Source of the DNA: Nitrospirota bacterium
GTDB lineage: Bacteria; JACPQY01
Direction of reading: 5' to 3'
DNA: 64,000 nt
Assembly: GCA_016180645.1 (NCBI GenBank)
Contig: JACPAV010000012.1
Location: 1 to 64,000, forward strand
In this document: positions 25,716 to 34,366 of the stretch, piece by piece
Numbering within the stretch: the stretch's first letter is position 1
Layout of the letters: each line of letters starts with the position of its first letter
Made by a program: the position numbers and the translations under genes
Notes under the pieces: generated by a model
The model's input: the letters and a program-made list of their open reading frames with translations, nothing else
Database searches by the model: none
What the model was told of the DNA's origin: nothing

Positions 25716-26138
25716 ATGGGGGCGCGTCGCAGAGCACGGGAACTGGCTTTGCAGGTACTTTACGAAAGCGAATTCCGCGCACTTCCCGCCCACTCCATCC
25801 TGTCGGAGATTTGCAGTCACAGCCGATGGAGCAAGTCCGAATCCGATCGCGCCAAGGTCCTGGTGGAAGGCGTCGGATCACACGCACGGGAGATCGACGA
25901 CCTGATCGGCCGGGTGCTCGAGAACTGGCGGCTGGACCGGCTGCACATCATGGATCGAAATGTTCTCCGCCTCGGCGTCTATGAATTGCGATTCTGCAAG
26001 GACGTCCCGCCGAAGGTGGCGATCGACGAGGCGATCGAAGTCGCCAAGAAATTCGGGACTGCGGATTCCGGTGGGTTTGTGAACGGCATTCTGGACCGCG
26101 TCTTGAGCTCCGGTTCCACCGCGCACCATGTCGCCTAG
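25716..26138 (+). CDS. nusB: transcription antitermination protein NusB
   Basis: The 140-residue all-helical RNA-binding protein joins NusE in rRNA antitermination. Its hallmarks are an N-terminal ARELALQVLYESEF and a C-terminal DVPPKVAIDEAIEVAKKFG followed by FVNGILDRVL. ATG 25716 gives family length; the open frame upstream to 25476 belongs to the ribH overlap region. ribH-nusB linkage is common in bacteria and supports the call. Confidence 0.95.
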   Translation: MGARRRARELALQVLYESEFRALPAHSILSEICSHSRWSKSESDRAKVLVEGVGSHAREIDDLIGRVLENWRLDRLHIMDRNVLRLGVYELRFCKDVPPKVAIDEAIEVAKKFGTADSGGFVNGILDRVLSSGSTAHHVA

Positions 26139-26188
26139 GCTTTGTCACGAGATGAAAGGCAGTATGCGTTTGGCAACATGGTGCGTAC

Positions 26189-26227
26189 GCCCCGCCCTCA
26201 TTCGAAAGAATAGATTGGGAGCGGGGC
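26189..26227 (+). terminator. GC-rich hairpin after nusB
   Basis: GCCCCGCCCTC pairs with GGGAGCGGGGC over about ten pairs with one mismatch, 50 bp after the nusB stop. A second, shorter perfect stem (GTACCGCG/CGCGGTAC, 26232-26253) follows, and GCGCGGTAC recurs at 26272-26280. No U-run is visible, so terminator function is tentative. Confidence 0.4.
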
Positions 26228-26282
26228 TACTGTACCGCGTCCCAGCGCGGTACCGGACCCAAACATTGTCGGCGCGGTACTC

Positions 26283-26903
26283 GTGCGCGTCATCCTGACC
26301 GTCGAAAGCCTGCTGGACATTCCGGCGGACATGATTGTTCTGCCGCTCTTCGCGGATGAACGGCCGCTGAGGGGAGGGACGGGGTGGGTGGATTGGCACG
26401 AGTTGGGCGGTCTCTCGCGGCTCGCCTCCGCGGGCTACCTCACGGGGGCGTACCAGGACCAAATTCTCTATGCGCCGCTGCCCTTCTTCAAGAGCCGGAA
26501 GATGCTGCTTGTGGGTATGGGCGACCGGCGCGATTTCACCTACTTCAAGGTCTTCAAGCTCTACCGAAGCGTCATGGAAACGCTGGCCAAGCTTTCCGTG
26601 CGCGAATGCGTGCTGGGCCTTCCCGGCAAGACCGGGGGAGACGTGGACTTGCCCCGCTTCGTGGACCGAATGGTCAATGGATTGGTGGATGGAGCGTGGC
26701 AGGTGGAGACTTTCCTTGAGCACGGCGTTCTGACCATTGCCGAATCCGGGCCCGTTCGAGAGGAGATCTACATCACGCTTCAGCATACGCGGTCGGAATT
26801 GAAGGAAAAGGTTTCGATGGCGGTTATCCGGCACGACCAGCGCCCGAAGTTCGGCGCACCCGGCGCCGAGACGGGACCCGACACCCTCGACGCGGCGATC
26901 TGA
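26283..26903 (+). CDS. stand-alone M17 leucyl aminopeptidase N-terminal (macro-like) domain
   Basis: The 206-residue protein resembles the N-terminal non-catalytic domain of PepA-type M17 aminopeptidases (DMIVLPLFADERPL, YAPLPFFKSRKMLLVGMGDRRDF). Here the frame closes without the metal-binding catalytic domain. In PepA this domain aids hexamer assembly and DNA binding. No second half is found downstream (the next frame is a lipoprotein), so this is either a free-standing regulatory domain or a truncated gene. The start GTG 26283 is uncertain. Confidence 0.6.
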   Translation: MRVILTVESLLDIPADMIVLPLFADERPLRGGTGWVDWHELGGLSRLASAGYLTGAYQDQILYAPLPFFKSRKMLLVGMGDRRDFTYFKVFKLYRSVMETLAKLSVRECVLGLPGKTGGDVDLPRFVDRMVNGLVDGAWQVETFLEHGVLTIAESGPVREEIYITLQHTRSELKEKVSMAVIRHDQRPKFGAPGAETGPDTLDAAI

Positions 26904-26920
26904 CCGGAGGCATTTTGCGC

Positions 26921-26949
26921 TTGACATTCCGCGGCATTTTCTGATACCC
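26921..26949 (+). promoter_or_regulatory. possible promoter for the lectin-like lipoprotein
   Basis: TTGACA at 26921-26926 is followed by a weak -10 candidate (TGATAC, 26942-26947) at a short 15-bp spacing. It lies just before the reading frame at 26957. The -10 box is poor. Confidence 0.3.
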
Positions 26950-26956
26950 GTTTCAC

Positions 26957-27765
26957 ATGAGTCAACGCGTGTGGGGTAATGCAAGGAGCGTACGGAATGG
27001 GGGAGCGCCGAAGATCCCCGAAGAGCTAAGTCCACCCTTGGAAAAGAATCTTTGGCCCGTGCGCATTGCCGCCAATAAGAAACCTCCAAGAACAAATGAG
27101 CGGCTCCTACGCACCGTGGCAGCACATGAGAACATTGGGGGCAGGCGTAGAGGAGGAACGAGAAGGTGCATCATTTGTAGGCAAGGGCGATTCGTCAGCA
27201 GGGCGGGGTATCTGCTCGTAGTTCTCAGCTTCGCTGTCCTTGGCGCGGCATGCAGCGAGGGTGGGTCTGGCAGTGGGTTCACCGGCGTCGGCCTGAAGCT
27301 CCTTCTGAATTCTGAGGTCGGCACCGGCACTTTCCTCCGCGAAGGTGGTACGATCTCGAACCCGGCACGGTCATTGGTGTCTGGCACGGGTGGGTAAATC
27401 TAGGAGGAGTTCTTACTTCCGGACCCGCCGCAGCATCGTGGGGTTCAGGTCGGATTGATGTCTTCGCGCGGGGAACAGACAGCGCGTTGTATCAGAAACG
27501 GTACGACGGCGCCTGGCAGGATTGGGTAAATCTGGGTGGAGTGCTGACGTCCGACCCCGGCGCCGTCTCGTGGGGGTACGAACGTGTTGACGTCTTTGCT
27601 CGGGGAACGGATGGCGCTCTGAAACAAAGGTGGTATGAGAATGGCTGGCACGACTGGGAAGACATGGGAGGCCAGTTGTATGCTCCTTGCCGGATCGGCA
27701 CATCGTGTAGGTTACCTTCGATTGCACGCCGTTCCGGGGAGAGCGCGGTGCTGCCGTTTCCCTAG
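26957..27765 (+). pseudogene. lectin/beta-propeller-repeat lipoprotein, frameshifted
   Basis: The first frame (to a stop at 27395-27397) encodes a membrane-targeting segment RAGYLLVVLSFAVLGAACSE with a lipobox (LGAAC). A second frame, open from 27316, carries WxxWVNLGGVLTS, DVFARGTDSALYQKRY, then WQDWVNLGGVLTS and DVFARGTDGALKQRWY. These are tandem PLL/tachylectin-like propeller repeats of about 50 residues. The repeat frame lacks its own start, and the two frames overlap around 27316-27397. One frameshift would fuse a signal sequence to the repeats. It may be a true pseudogene, a sequencing error or phase-variable. The repeat number (about two and a half) is below a full propeller. Confidence 0.55.
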
Positions 27766-27780
27766 CGCCGCGTTGAACAA

Positions 27781-28485
27781 ATGGTTGAGCCGTTAGGTTG
27801 GAGGGGTATCGCGGTTCTTCTGACTGGTTTGCTGATCGCCGGGTGCAACAACCAAGTCTCAAATCCACCGAGGGCCGAAGCCAGCTCAGCCGAGGAAAAA
27901 GAACCTGAAGTTGTCGACAACGCATGCCCGGGCAAGCCGTATAGTTGTGAGTGCAAGTCGCAACCAGACGACGAGCTTAAGGGGACTTTTCTAGGCAAAG
28001 AGTTTGAAGAGATACGATATCCAGGTTCGGTGATCGACCTCGAATTCGGTGGTCCGCATGTAGTCGAATCCAACGACGACTATCGACAAGAACTGTTCGA
28101 CTACAGGCTCCCCTTGTCATTTACGGCAGGGTTCGCCCAATCCTGTGATAGATTTGAGGGAATCACCTTGCGCCGTACAGACAGGTGGATGCTACCTCCG
28201 TCAAAGGTGCAACATGCCAATTCGCCTCCCGTCGTGGTCTACATGTGGTTCGCCCCAGGCGGCAATCCGGAACGTACTCCGGGATACTGCTATTCTGAAG
28301 CGTTCCACCTGGAAGGAAATGATTGTACGTACCAGACCGAAATCTATCTCCGAACTGCCGGGCCTGGTGACGTAACAACTTACAGGATTGTTGTTCTGAA
28401 TTACTTTGAAGACTCGCCGTATGTGGACCAAGCCACAGGAACTTATGTCCGCGATTTCGTTTTCTCCGCCCCTCCTGCCCGATAG
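27781..28485 (+). CDS. lipoprotein of unknown function
   Basis: The 234-residue protein begins with a clear lipoprotein signal: WRGIAVLLTGLLIAGC, with Cys near residue 22 as the lipid site. An acidic linker (SSAEEKEPEVVD) and a mature domain with several cysteines (CPGKPYSCECKS, SCDRF, GYCYSEAF, NDCTYQ) follow, perhaps forming disulphides. No known family was recognised. It lies 15 bp after the frameshifted lipoprotein and is convergent with the aldo/keto reductase (12-bp gap). GC content looks lower than in neighbours. Confidence 0.65.
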   Translation: MVEPLGWRGIAVLLTGLLIAGCNNQVSNPPRAEASSAEEKEPEVVDNACPGKPYSCECKSQPDDELKGTFLGKEFEEIRYPGSVIDLEFGGPHVVESNDDYRQELFDYRLPLSFTAGFAQSCDRFEGITLRRTDRWMLPPSKVQHANSPPVVVYMWFAPGGNPERTPGYCYSEAFHLEGNDCTYQTEIYLRTAGPGDVTTYRIVVLNYFEDSPYVDQATGTYVRDFVFSAPPAR

Positions 28486-28497
28486 GCCCCAAGAAAG

Positions 28498-29466
28498 TTA
28501 TCCGCCGTAGAAGTTGCGCGGCCAGGCGTGCTTCTTGAGTTCTTCGAGCACGTCTTCAGACAGAGGCGACCCACCGGAAGCCCGAACGTTTTCCTCGACG
28601 TGTTCTGACCGGCGCATACCGGGAATGGTGGTGGAGACCGCCGGAGGGCTGAGGACAAATTTGAGCGCGCCCTGGGCGATGGAGCGAACGTCATCACGAA
28701 CCAGGAATTTCAATTTTTCGGCCCGATCCACCGTTTCCGTGAGTCGTTTGCCCTTGAAATATCGCCCGCGGAAGTCACCCTCGGCGAACGTCGTTTTGGA
28801 GGTCAATTTTCCCGTGAGCCCGCTTTCGTCCAATGGGCAGCGTGCGATGACGCCGGTTTCGTGCTTCCGGCAGGCGGGGAACAGATTCTGCTCCGGAGAT
28901 TGATCGAAAATATTGTAGATGACCTGCACGCAGTCGATTTCTCCCGTTGCCACGGCGTCGACGCCGCAGTCGGGATCATGATCGTTGAGTGAGAGGCCGA
29001 AGAAGAGGATCTTACCCTCCGCCTTCAGTTTCTCCTTGGCTTCCTTCCATTCGTCCTGTGAAGCCCAATCCTTGTGCCAGACGTGATATTGGAGGAGATC
29101 CACCTGTTCGAGCTGGAGATTCTTCAGGCTCTTGTCGACGCATTCCTTCACCCACTTCACGGGGAAGGTCTTCAGAATATTGGGATTGTCCGGGGGCCAG
29201 TGGTAGTCCTTCGGGGGGACCTTCGTTGCCACGTAGGCCGGCTGTTTCGTTTCTTTGAGAATGGAGCCGATGAGCCGTTCGCTGTGGCCGTCGCCGTACA
29301 CCAGCGCGGTGTCCAGGAAATTGATTCCCAGTTCCATGGCCCGGATGATGGCGGGCCGCGAGTTTTCGTCCTGCGGTCCGCCCCACCAGGTTCCGCCGAT
29401 CCCCCATGACCCCAGGCCGATTTCGGAAACGCGCAGTCCGGTTTTTCCAAGTTCGCGATATTGCAT
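28498..29466 (-). CDS. aldo/keto reductase
   Basis: The 322-residue NADPH-dependent carbonyl reductase has the (alpha/beta)8 fold. The catalytic tetrad is visible as Asp and Tyr in FLDTALVYGDGHSE, Lys in ATKVPP and His in LLQYHVWHKD. ATG 29466 begins MQYRELGKTGLRVSEIGLGSWG, the usual family start; the upstream in-frame ATG at 29532 would run into the SDR gene. Related proteins act in dehalogenation, sugar or xenobiotic reduction. It overlaps nothing and follows the SDR on the same strand by 4 bp. Confidence 0.9.
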   Translation of the reverse strand: MQYRELGKTGLRVSEIGLGSWGIGGTWWGGPQDENSRPAIIRAMELGINFLDTALVYGDGHSERLIGSILKETKQPAYVATKVPPKDYHWPPDNPNILKTFPVKWVKECVDKSLKNLQLEQVDLLQYHVWHKDWASQDEWKEAKEKLKAEGKILFFGLSLNDHDPDCGVDAVATGEIDCVQVIYNIFDQSPEQNLFPACRKHETGVIARCPLDESGLTGKLTSKTTFAEGDFRGRYFKGKRLTETVDRAEKLKFLVRDDVRSIAQGALKFVLSPPAVSTTIPGMRRSEHVEENVRASGGSPLSEDVLEELKKHAWPRNFYGG

Positions 29467-29470
29467 CCGG

Positions 29471-30280
29471 CTACTCCGCCTTGATTCGGAGAAAGCGATC
29501 CATGAGCCTCTCGGTGAGTCCGGATGGCGCAAGCCAGTCCAGTCCCGCGCCCAACTTGTTCATCATGCCGGGGATGACCAACCGTTCGGCGCCCGACGCT
29601 CCTTCGACCACGGCGCGCGCGACCTCATCGGGTGTGTTGGAGAGTCGTGGAGAGGGGCGCCGCAGATCGGCGTTCTTCCCAAATCTCTTCGCGCTTTTCT
29701 GGAAGTCGGTGGATGTGATTCCGGGGCACACGGCCATGACATGAATGCCGTACGGCTTGAGCTCGCTTCGGAGGGCGTCCGAAAGGGCGTTCAACGCCGC
29801 CTTGGACGCGCTGTAGGTGGCGAACTTGGGAATGGGCCGCAGGCCCGCCATGGACGAGATGTTGATGATCATGCCGGACTTCTTCGATTTCATGATGGGG
29901 GCGACCGCGTAGATCATGTTGAGGACTCCAAACAGGTTTGTTTCGAGCATCTCGCGGTGCTCCTCGATGGGGGCGGACAGCAGATAGCCGTAGACGCCGT
30001 ATCCGGCATTGTTGACCAGGACATCTATGGTTTTGAAAGCTCGCGTGATCGAATCGACGGCCTGCTCGACTTCCCGGGGACGGGTGACGTCCGCTCGGGC
30101 CACGTACGCGATCGAGCCGGCCTTCTGAACTTCCGATTGGACCTCCTCCAGCGCGCTCGACGTGCGCGCGATGAGTCCAAGCTTTGCCCCTTCCCGGGCG
30201 AAGGCAAGGGCGGTGGCACGACCGATCCCGGCGGAGGCGCCGGTGATCACCACCACGCGATCCTTGAACGTCCACCGCAT
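29471..30280 (-). CDS. short-chain dehydrogenase/reductase
   Basis: The 269-residue classical SDR has TGASAGIGRA (residues 14-23), NNAGYGVYG near 92 and the catalytic YSASK near 156. The position after strand 2 (LIARTSSALEE) carries Arg, favouring NADP(H). The C-terminus is basic and hydrophobic, as in lipid-directed SDRs. It is the first gene of a two-gene unit with the aldo/keto reductase and divergent from the bolA-like gene (73 bp). Confidence 0.88.
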   Translation of the reverse strand: MRWTFKDRVVVITGASAGIGRATALAFAREGAKLGLIARTSSALEEVQSEVQKAGSIAYVARADVTRPREVEQAVDSITRAFKTIDVLVNNAGYGVYGYLLSAPIEEHREMLETNLFGVLNMIYAVAPIMKSKKSGMIINISSMAGLRPIPKFATYSASKAALNALSDALRSELKPYGIHVMAVCPGITSTDFQKSAKRFGKNADLRRPSPRLSNTPDEVARAVVEGASGAERLVIPGMMNKLGAGLDWLAPSGLTERLMDRFLRIKAE

Positions 30281-30353
30281 GCGGACGAGACTATCTTTGC
30301 CGTGCCGGGGTTGTCAATGGACGCACGGATTTCTGGTACAATACCGGCGTTAC

Positions 30354-30593
30354 ATGGATGCGACAATCATTATCAAGAAGATCCAGGCGTCGTTGGACGG
30401 CGCCCGTGTGGATGTAAAGGACCTGACGGGGACGATGGATCACTGGCAGGTCACGGTGACCGCTCCCCAATTCAGGGGCAAGTCCCTCGTGGAGCAACAC
30501 CGGATGATCTACGCCATACTCCACAACGACATGGAAGCCCAGGGCGGCGGGATCCACGCGCTGTCCATCAACACGGTCATATCAGAGTCGTAA
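30354..30593 (+). CDS. BolA/IbaG family protein
   Basis: The 79-residue protein has a short BolA-like domain: helix IIIKKIQASLDGARVDVKDL, then HWQVTVTAPQFRGKSLVEQH with the conserved His-Trp and RMIYAIL. BolA proteins bind CGFS glutaredoxins through [2Fe-2S] clusters and help distribute iron-sulphur clusters. The adjacent gene encodes exactly such a glutaredoxin, 22 bp downstream. The start ATG 30354 was chosen by family length. Confidence 0.88.
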   Translation: MDATIIIKKIQASLDGARVDVKDLTGTMDHWQVTVTAPQFRGKSLVEQHRMIYAILHNDMEAQGGGIHALSINTVISES

Positions 30594-30615
30594 CTCCGAA
30601 ATCAGCGAGGTGAAC

Positions 30616-30933
30616 ATGGCACCAACGGAACTCGTCAAGAAAGTCGAAGAGCAGGTTAAGGGGAACAAGGTCATCATTTACATGAAGGGTGAGAAGGATT
30701 TTCCGCAGTGCGGGTTCTCCGCGCGGGCGGTGGAAGTTCTCAAACAGTACAACGTCCCGTTCAAAGACGTAAACGTGCTGGAGGACGATGACCTGTGGGG
30801 GGCCTTGGAGGACTACTCCAAATGGCCCACGGTGCCCCAGATTTTCATCAACGGCGAATTTGTCGGCGGGTGTGACATCATCACGGAACTCCATCAGAAG
30901 GGTGAGCTTCAGAAACTGATTGACAAGACCTAG
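30616..30933 (+). CDS. grxD: monothiol glutaredoxin (CGFS, Grx4 type)
   Basis: The 105-residue protein has a thioredoxin fold with the monothiol active site QCGFSARAV (~32) and the GSH-binding segments WPTVPQIFINGEFVGGCDI. It carries or transfers [2Fe-2S] clusters, typically in complex with a BolA partner, which is the preceding gene. ATG 30616 follows the GAGGTG ribosome-binding site; a GTG at 30610 is a less likely alternative. A HesB/IscA gene lies 3.4 kb downstream. Confidence 0.93.
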   Translation: MAPTELVKKVEEQVKGNKVIIYMKGEKDFPQCGFSARAVEVLKQYNVPFKDVNVLEDDDLWGALEDYSKWPTVPQIFINGEFVGGCDIITELHQKGELQKLIDKT

Positions 30934-30997
30934 ACGGACTGAGCCGCAGCGGTATGCTCGGCGCGGGCACGATTTGAGTTTCCCCCAACGTCCAAGG

Positions 30998-31065
30998 ACG
31001 CACCCATAAAGGGTGCGGCTACCAAGACCGACCGCGTAGGCGCAGGTTTTGTGCCTGCGTCTTCG
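30998..31065 (+). repeat. intergenic double-hairpin repeat (module order A-B)
   Basis: It contains GCACCCATAAAGGGTGC followed by GGCTACC, then GCGTAGG and CGCAGGTTTTGTGCCTGCG. The same two hairpins occur in reverse order at 60314-60373. The rest of the 155-bp gap between glutaredoxin and esterase holds nothing else recognised. Confidence 0.65.
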
Positions 31066-31088
31066 GGAGCGGCCACGGTCTGCGCCGG

Positions 31089-32111
31089 CTATTCGGATGT
31101 CGGGGGCCTGGTGAGTCGCTCCTTGAAGAAATCCCAGATGGGTTTCATGCCGAAGAGGTACCCGTAGGGAACTTGAAGGATGGGGGTGGGCGAGGTCGGG
31201 AAGTCGTTGATCAATTCAAAGTAAGGGTAGATGTCCGGCGCGGTTTCGCAGTGGTACGGCTCGTCGTCGCCCGACTTGTACCAGTCCACTTGGTGGTCTG
31301 AAACGAAGGCCCTGAGCTTGGGATCGATGCGCACCGCCAGGTTGCCGGTGCTCGAGCCGCCGGAATGACCAATGAGGCCGACGCGGTCGGGGTCCACATC
31401 CTCCCGGCAACGTATGTACCGGAGGCCGAGGAGACTTTCGTACACCCGCAACGAGATCAGGTTGAAACCGTTCAGGAGAAGCGTCCGCGTGACCTCGTGT
31501 TCATCTGCGTCGATGTTCATGGCTCGAAGGGTAAGCATGAGGATTGCGTAACCGTGCGCGGGGTATTCATTTCCGTGGAAGGTGTCGCGGTAGATTTCCG
31601 CGGTGTCACCGTGGCCGTGGAGGGCGACGATTCCGGGGGATGGCCCGCCTGTTTTCGGAGTAAGGAGGATGCCTTTGAAGGTTCCGACAAGGGGATCTTC
31701 GAATAGGAGCGCGGTCTCTTCGTATTCGGCGGATGAGGTTTCCCCGGTGATGGCGACCTTGAGTGGACGGTTGTCCAGTCCTTCCTCAAGGAAGCGCATG
31801 TTCAGGCGGTCGAGTAGCATCTCCCGGAGCGTTTCGGCCGGCATCGGTTCGGCAACGATGGGTGTTCGACCCGCCGGGATGTCGGAAAGTTTCCGGTTTA
31901 GTTCGTCCTCCGTGATGGGGCTTGCGTACGGGGCGGCGATGGCGGGAAAGGCGAGATAGTCCCCGGTGCAGCTCTTCGAGTCCTCACAGGCCCAGTCCGC
32001 GCCCGGCTTATCCTCCACCGTCAGCGTCCGACACCCTTCGGGACGACTTTGGGTATCGGCGGTGCAACCGCAGGATACGGCGAGCGCCGCGAATATCAGG
32101 GCTTCGAGCAA
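31089..32111 (-). CDS. serine hydrolase lipoprotein (acetyl xylan esterase/dienelactone hydrolase-like)
   Basis: The product is ~340 residues from the tentative TTG start at 32111. It opens with LLEALIFAALAVSCGC, a short lipoprotein signal with a Cys. An alpha/beta-hydrolase core shows the oxyanion region VALHGHGDTAEIYRD and the nucleophile elbow GLIGHSGGSSTGNLAV (Ser ~253). A late HCETAPDIYPYFELIND may hold the catalytic His. The frame extends upstream to 32501, but codons there translate the intergenic hairpin repeat at 32136-32200, so that part is rejected. It follows the GH31 gene on the same strand and may help degrade an acylated polysaccharide. Confidence 0.65.
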   Translation of the reverse strand: MLEALIFAALAVSCGCTADTQSRPEGCRTLTVEDKPGADWACEDSKSCTGDYLAFPAIAAPYASPITEDELNRKLSDIPAGRTPIVAEPMPAETLREMLLDRLNMRFLEEGLDNRPLKVAITGETSSAEYEETALLFEDPLVGTFKGILLTPKTGGPSPGIVALHGHGDTAEIYRDTFHGNEYPAHGYAILMLTLRAMNIDADEHEVTRTLLLNGFNLISLRVYESLLGLRYIRCREDVDPDRVGLIGHSGGSSTGNLAVRIDPKLRAFVSDHQVDWYKSGDDEPYHCETAPDIYPYFELINDFPTSPTPILQVPYGYLFGMKPIWDFFKERLTRPPTSE

Positions 32112-32135
32112 AATGGATGCCTGGCGCGAGTCTCC

Positions 32136-32200
32136 CGCAGGCGTAAAGCCTGCGCCTACCCTGAATGCACATTCTCGGTAGCCGCGGGCTTTAGCCCGCG
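32136..32200 (+). repeat. intergenic double-hairpin repeat, second copy
   Basis: CGCAGGCGTAAAGCCTGCG and CGCGGGCTTTAGCCCGCG match 11231-11300 over ~65 bp with about 85% identity by eye. It lies between the GH31 and esterase genes. Confidence 0.7.
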
Positions 32201-32253
32201 TGATTGCGCGAGAGGGTCTAGCGACGCTGTCCCGCAGGAAATGGCGGAAGAGG

Positions 32254-34347
32254 TCAGGGGGCTTGAAGATCATCGAGCACAGACGCTCCGGCCCGGATGA
32301 AGATGGGGATGCGATCGAGAGGCACCGGATCTTCGAAGTCCACCGGTCCGGTGAGCCGGCGTGACCGGTTCCAGAAGTCGACCCATTTGCCCTTGGGGAG
32401 GTAGACACTCTGTGTGCGCTTCCCCACTTTCCACACGGGAGCGACCAGAATATCGTCGCCGAAAAGGAACTCCTCCCAAAGATCTTTGGCGCGGGGATCA
32501 TCGGGATAATTGAAGACGAGCGGCTTGGCGATGGGGCGCCCGCTCCGATGCGCTTCCTGGGCGTGGCGGTAGGTGTAGGGCACGAGCGCGTGGTGAAGTT
32601 TTACGTACATGCGGTAAATGTCGATCATTTCAGTGTCGTAGCGGGGATTGGTTGGCATGTCCCATGGGGCGCGGGAGCCGACCCCTCCGATTTCCATGAT
32701 CGGGCAGAAGGCGCTGAACTCGATCCACCGGGCGAAAAGCTCACGATCGCCGAACTGCTCATAGCCGCCCGTGTCGGATCCCCAGATGGGGAACCCGTTG
32801 AACGCGTTGTATTGAACCGCAAGGATAGCCGAACGCAGTCCGAGATCGGTCGGAGCGCCCAGAATGTTTTTGCCCGGGATGTCGCCGGCGGAGAATACAG
32901 CCCACTGTTGGCTTCCGGCGTAGCCGGCGCGGGGGTAAACGAGAAAGTCGTCTCCGCGTTCGGCTCGCATGATGTCGTGGTGCACTTTGGCGAACAGGAC
33001 CGGATAGTCGTTGCGCACTTCACGGCCGGTTCGACCATCGCTGTAGATGTCCGTCACCGCGTCGGGAACATCTTCGTCGCCGCGATCCAGCTTAAGACCG
33101 GCGAAACCCATCCTGACGAGCGGTGTAATTTTATCGATCCACCATTGGACGGCGTCCGGGTTGGTGTAGTCGATAATGAAACGGGAGCTTGGAGCGAGGA
33201 AACCTCCATCCGTCGCCTCGCGATGGGTGTTGACGCCGGTGGCCCAGGGCGCCACCCAGAGAAAGACGTGATAGCCGCGCGCGTTGAGCGCATCGACTAT
33301 CTGCTGTGGATTCGGAAAGCGGGTCTCGTCCCATACGAGATCGCCGAAACCGGGTTCCTCGGGAATAGGGAGATCCGGAAGATCGCCCGTGGCCCAGGGA
33401 CGATCGATGGTGTAGTTTCCGACGGGGATATCGAGGGCCTCGTAGTGGGTCACGTCGTCCACCACATCGGCATTCATTTCGATTCCGTCCAGAAGGGCAG
33501 GCGGCGCGGTGCGGTGTTCATCCCGCCATCGCCAGTGCTTGAAGGCCCATTCAGGGGGAAGGAACGGGCGGCCCGTGAGGGTGGTGTAGCGGTCGAGAAT
33601 CCGGTCGTGCGTCGGCCCGCCGATGAAATCGAAAGTCCAGGTTCGGACGCCGGGCGGCATTTCGAACTGGATATCGATGGCTTCGCGCTCGGTGGCGGCG
33701 AGATCGTACGTTCCGATGGAAGTTCCCTCCACGTAGATCCCGTAGCCGCGCGAGGTCTGGAAGAACGGAGTGTAGAGCGCCACCGAGTTGGCCACGCGCA
33801 TCGGGACGATGAGGCCGCGCCTGTCGAGAGACCCCAACTCCGCCGGGATGAACTCGCTGGTTACGGGGTTTGAGGCGATCCGTTCCATCAGGCCATAGAT
33901 GATTTCGTTGGGTGGGGATTGAAGGCGCAATCCGGCAGCATTGGCGGCGCCTGGCGGCGGGGTGAGATTCAATCGTGCGACGCCGTTGAGAGGGAAGGAA
34001 AGTTTCAGCGTCGCATCGCCCGCGGTTGTGGGGCACTGAAAGTGAACGTCGTCACCCTCGCGTTCGAATCCGGAGACGGCGGTGATGGGCACGCGCTTGC
34101 CTGCCAGGGAGAAGAACAGGGCAGGTTTCGCGCCCTTCACCTCTCCGTTTCCGGTATGGAAGATCAGTCCACCCTCGGATCGAGAAATCTCGATGGTCGC
34201 CTCCGGCCCGCGGATTTCGACCCTTCCGTTCTCATCGGACACGCGCACGCGAGGGAAGGAGGAAGGACAGGCCGATACGAGGATCGAGCTCAAGGCCAGT
34301 AGGGCCGCATGTGTTCGGATGAGGGTGCGATGGAGTGAGAAGAACAA
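32254..34347 (-). CDS. glycoside hydrolase family 31 lipoprotein
   Basis: The ~697-residue exported alpha-glycosidase has a GH31 catalytic barrel. The nucleophile Asp lies in GLKLDRGDEDVPD (~421) and the acid/base Asp in WGSDTGGYEQFG (~525). An HYR-type entry and FAHWRW-like segment (WAFKHWRWRDEHR) line the site. The N-terminal beta-sandwich and C-terminal beta domains are present. TTG 34347 gives a lipoprotein signal (LHRTLIRTHAALLALSSILV, then SAC), so it is likely outer-membrane or periplasmic. The upstream frame to 34458 overlaps hesB and is rejected. Substrate (alpha-glucan, xyloside or sulphoquinovoside) is unresolved. Confidence 0.85.
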   Translation of the reverse strand: MFFSLHRTLIRTHAALLALSSILVSACPSSFPRVRVSDENGRVEIRGPEATIEISRSEGGLIFHTGNGEVKGAKPALFFSLAGKRVPITAVSGFEREGDDVHFQCPTTAGDATLKLSFPLNGVARLNLTPPPGAANAAGLRLQSPPNEIIYGLMERIASNPVTSEFIPAELGSLDRRGLIVPMRVANSVALYTPFFQTSRGYGIYVEGTSIGTYDLAATEREAIDIQFEMPPGVRTWTFDFIGGPTHDRILDRYTTLTGRPFLPPEWAFKHWRWRDEHRTAPPALLDGIEMNADVVDDVTHYEALDIPVGNYTIDRPWATGDLPDLPIPEEPGFGDLVWDETRFPNPQQIVDALNARGYHVFLWVAPWATGVNTHREATDGGFLAPSSRFIIDYTNPDAVQWWIDKITPLVRMGFAGLKLDRGDEDVPDAVTDIYSDGRTGREVRNDYPVLFAKVHHDIMRAERGDDFLVYPRAGYAGSQQWAVFSAGDIPGKNILGAPTDLGLRSAILAVQYNAFNGFPIWGSDTGGYEQFGDRELFARWIEFSAFCPIMEIGGVGSRAPWDMPTNPRYDTEMIDIYRMYVKLHHALVPYTYRHAQEAHRSGRPIAKPLVFNYPDDPRAKDLWEEFLFGDDILVAPVWKVGKRTQSVYLPKGKWVDFWNRSRRLTGPVDFEDPVPLDRIPIFIRAGASVLDDLQAP

Positions 34348-34366
34348 GCTCGAACGCGTCAGGCGA

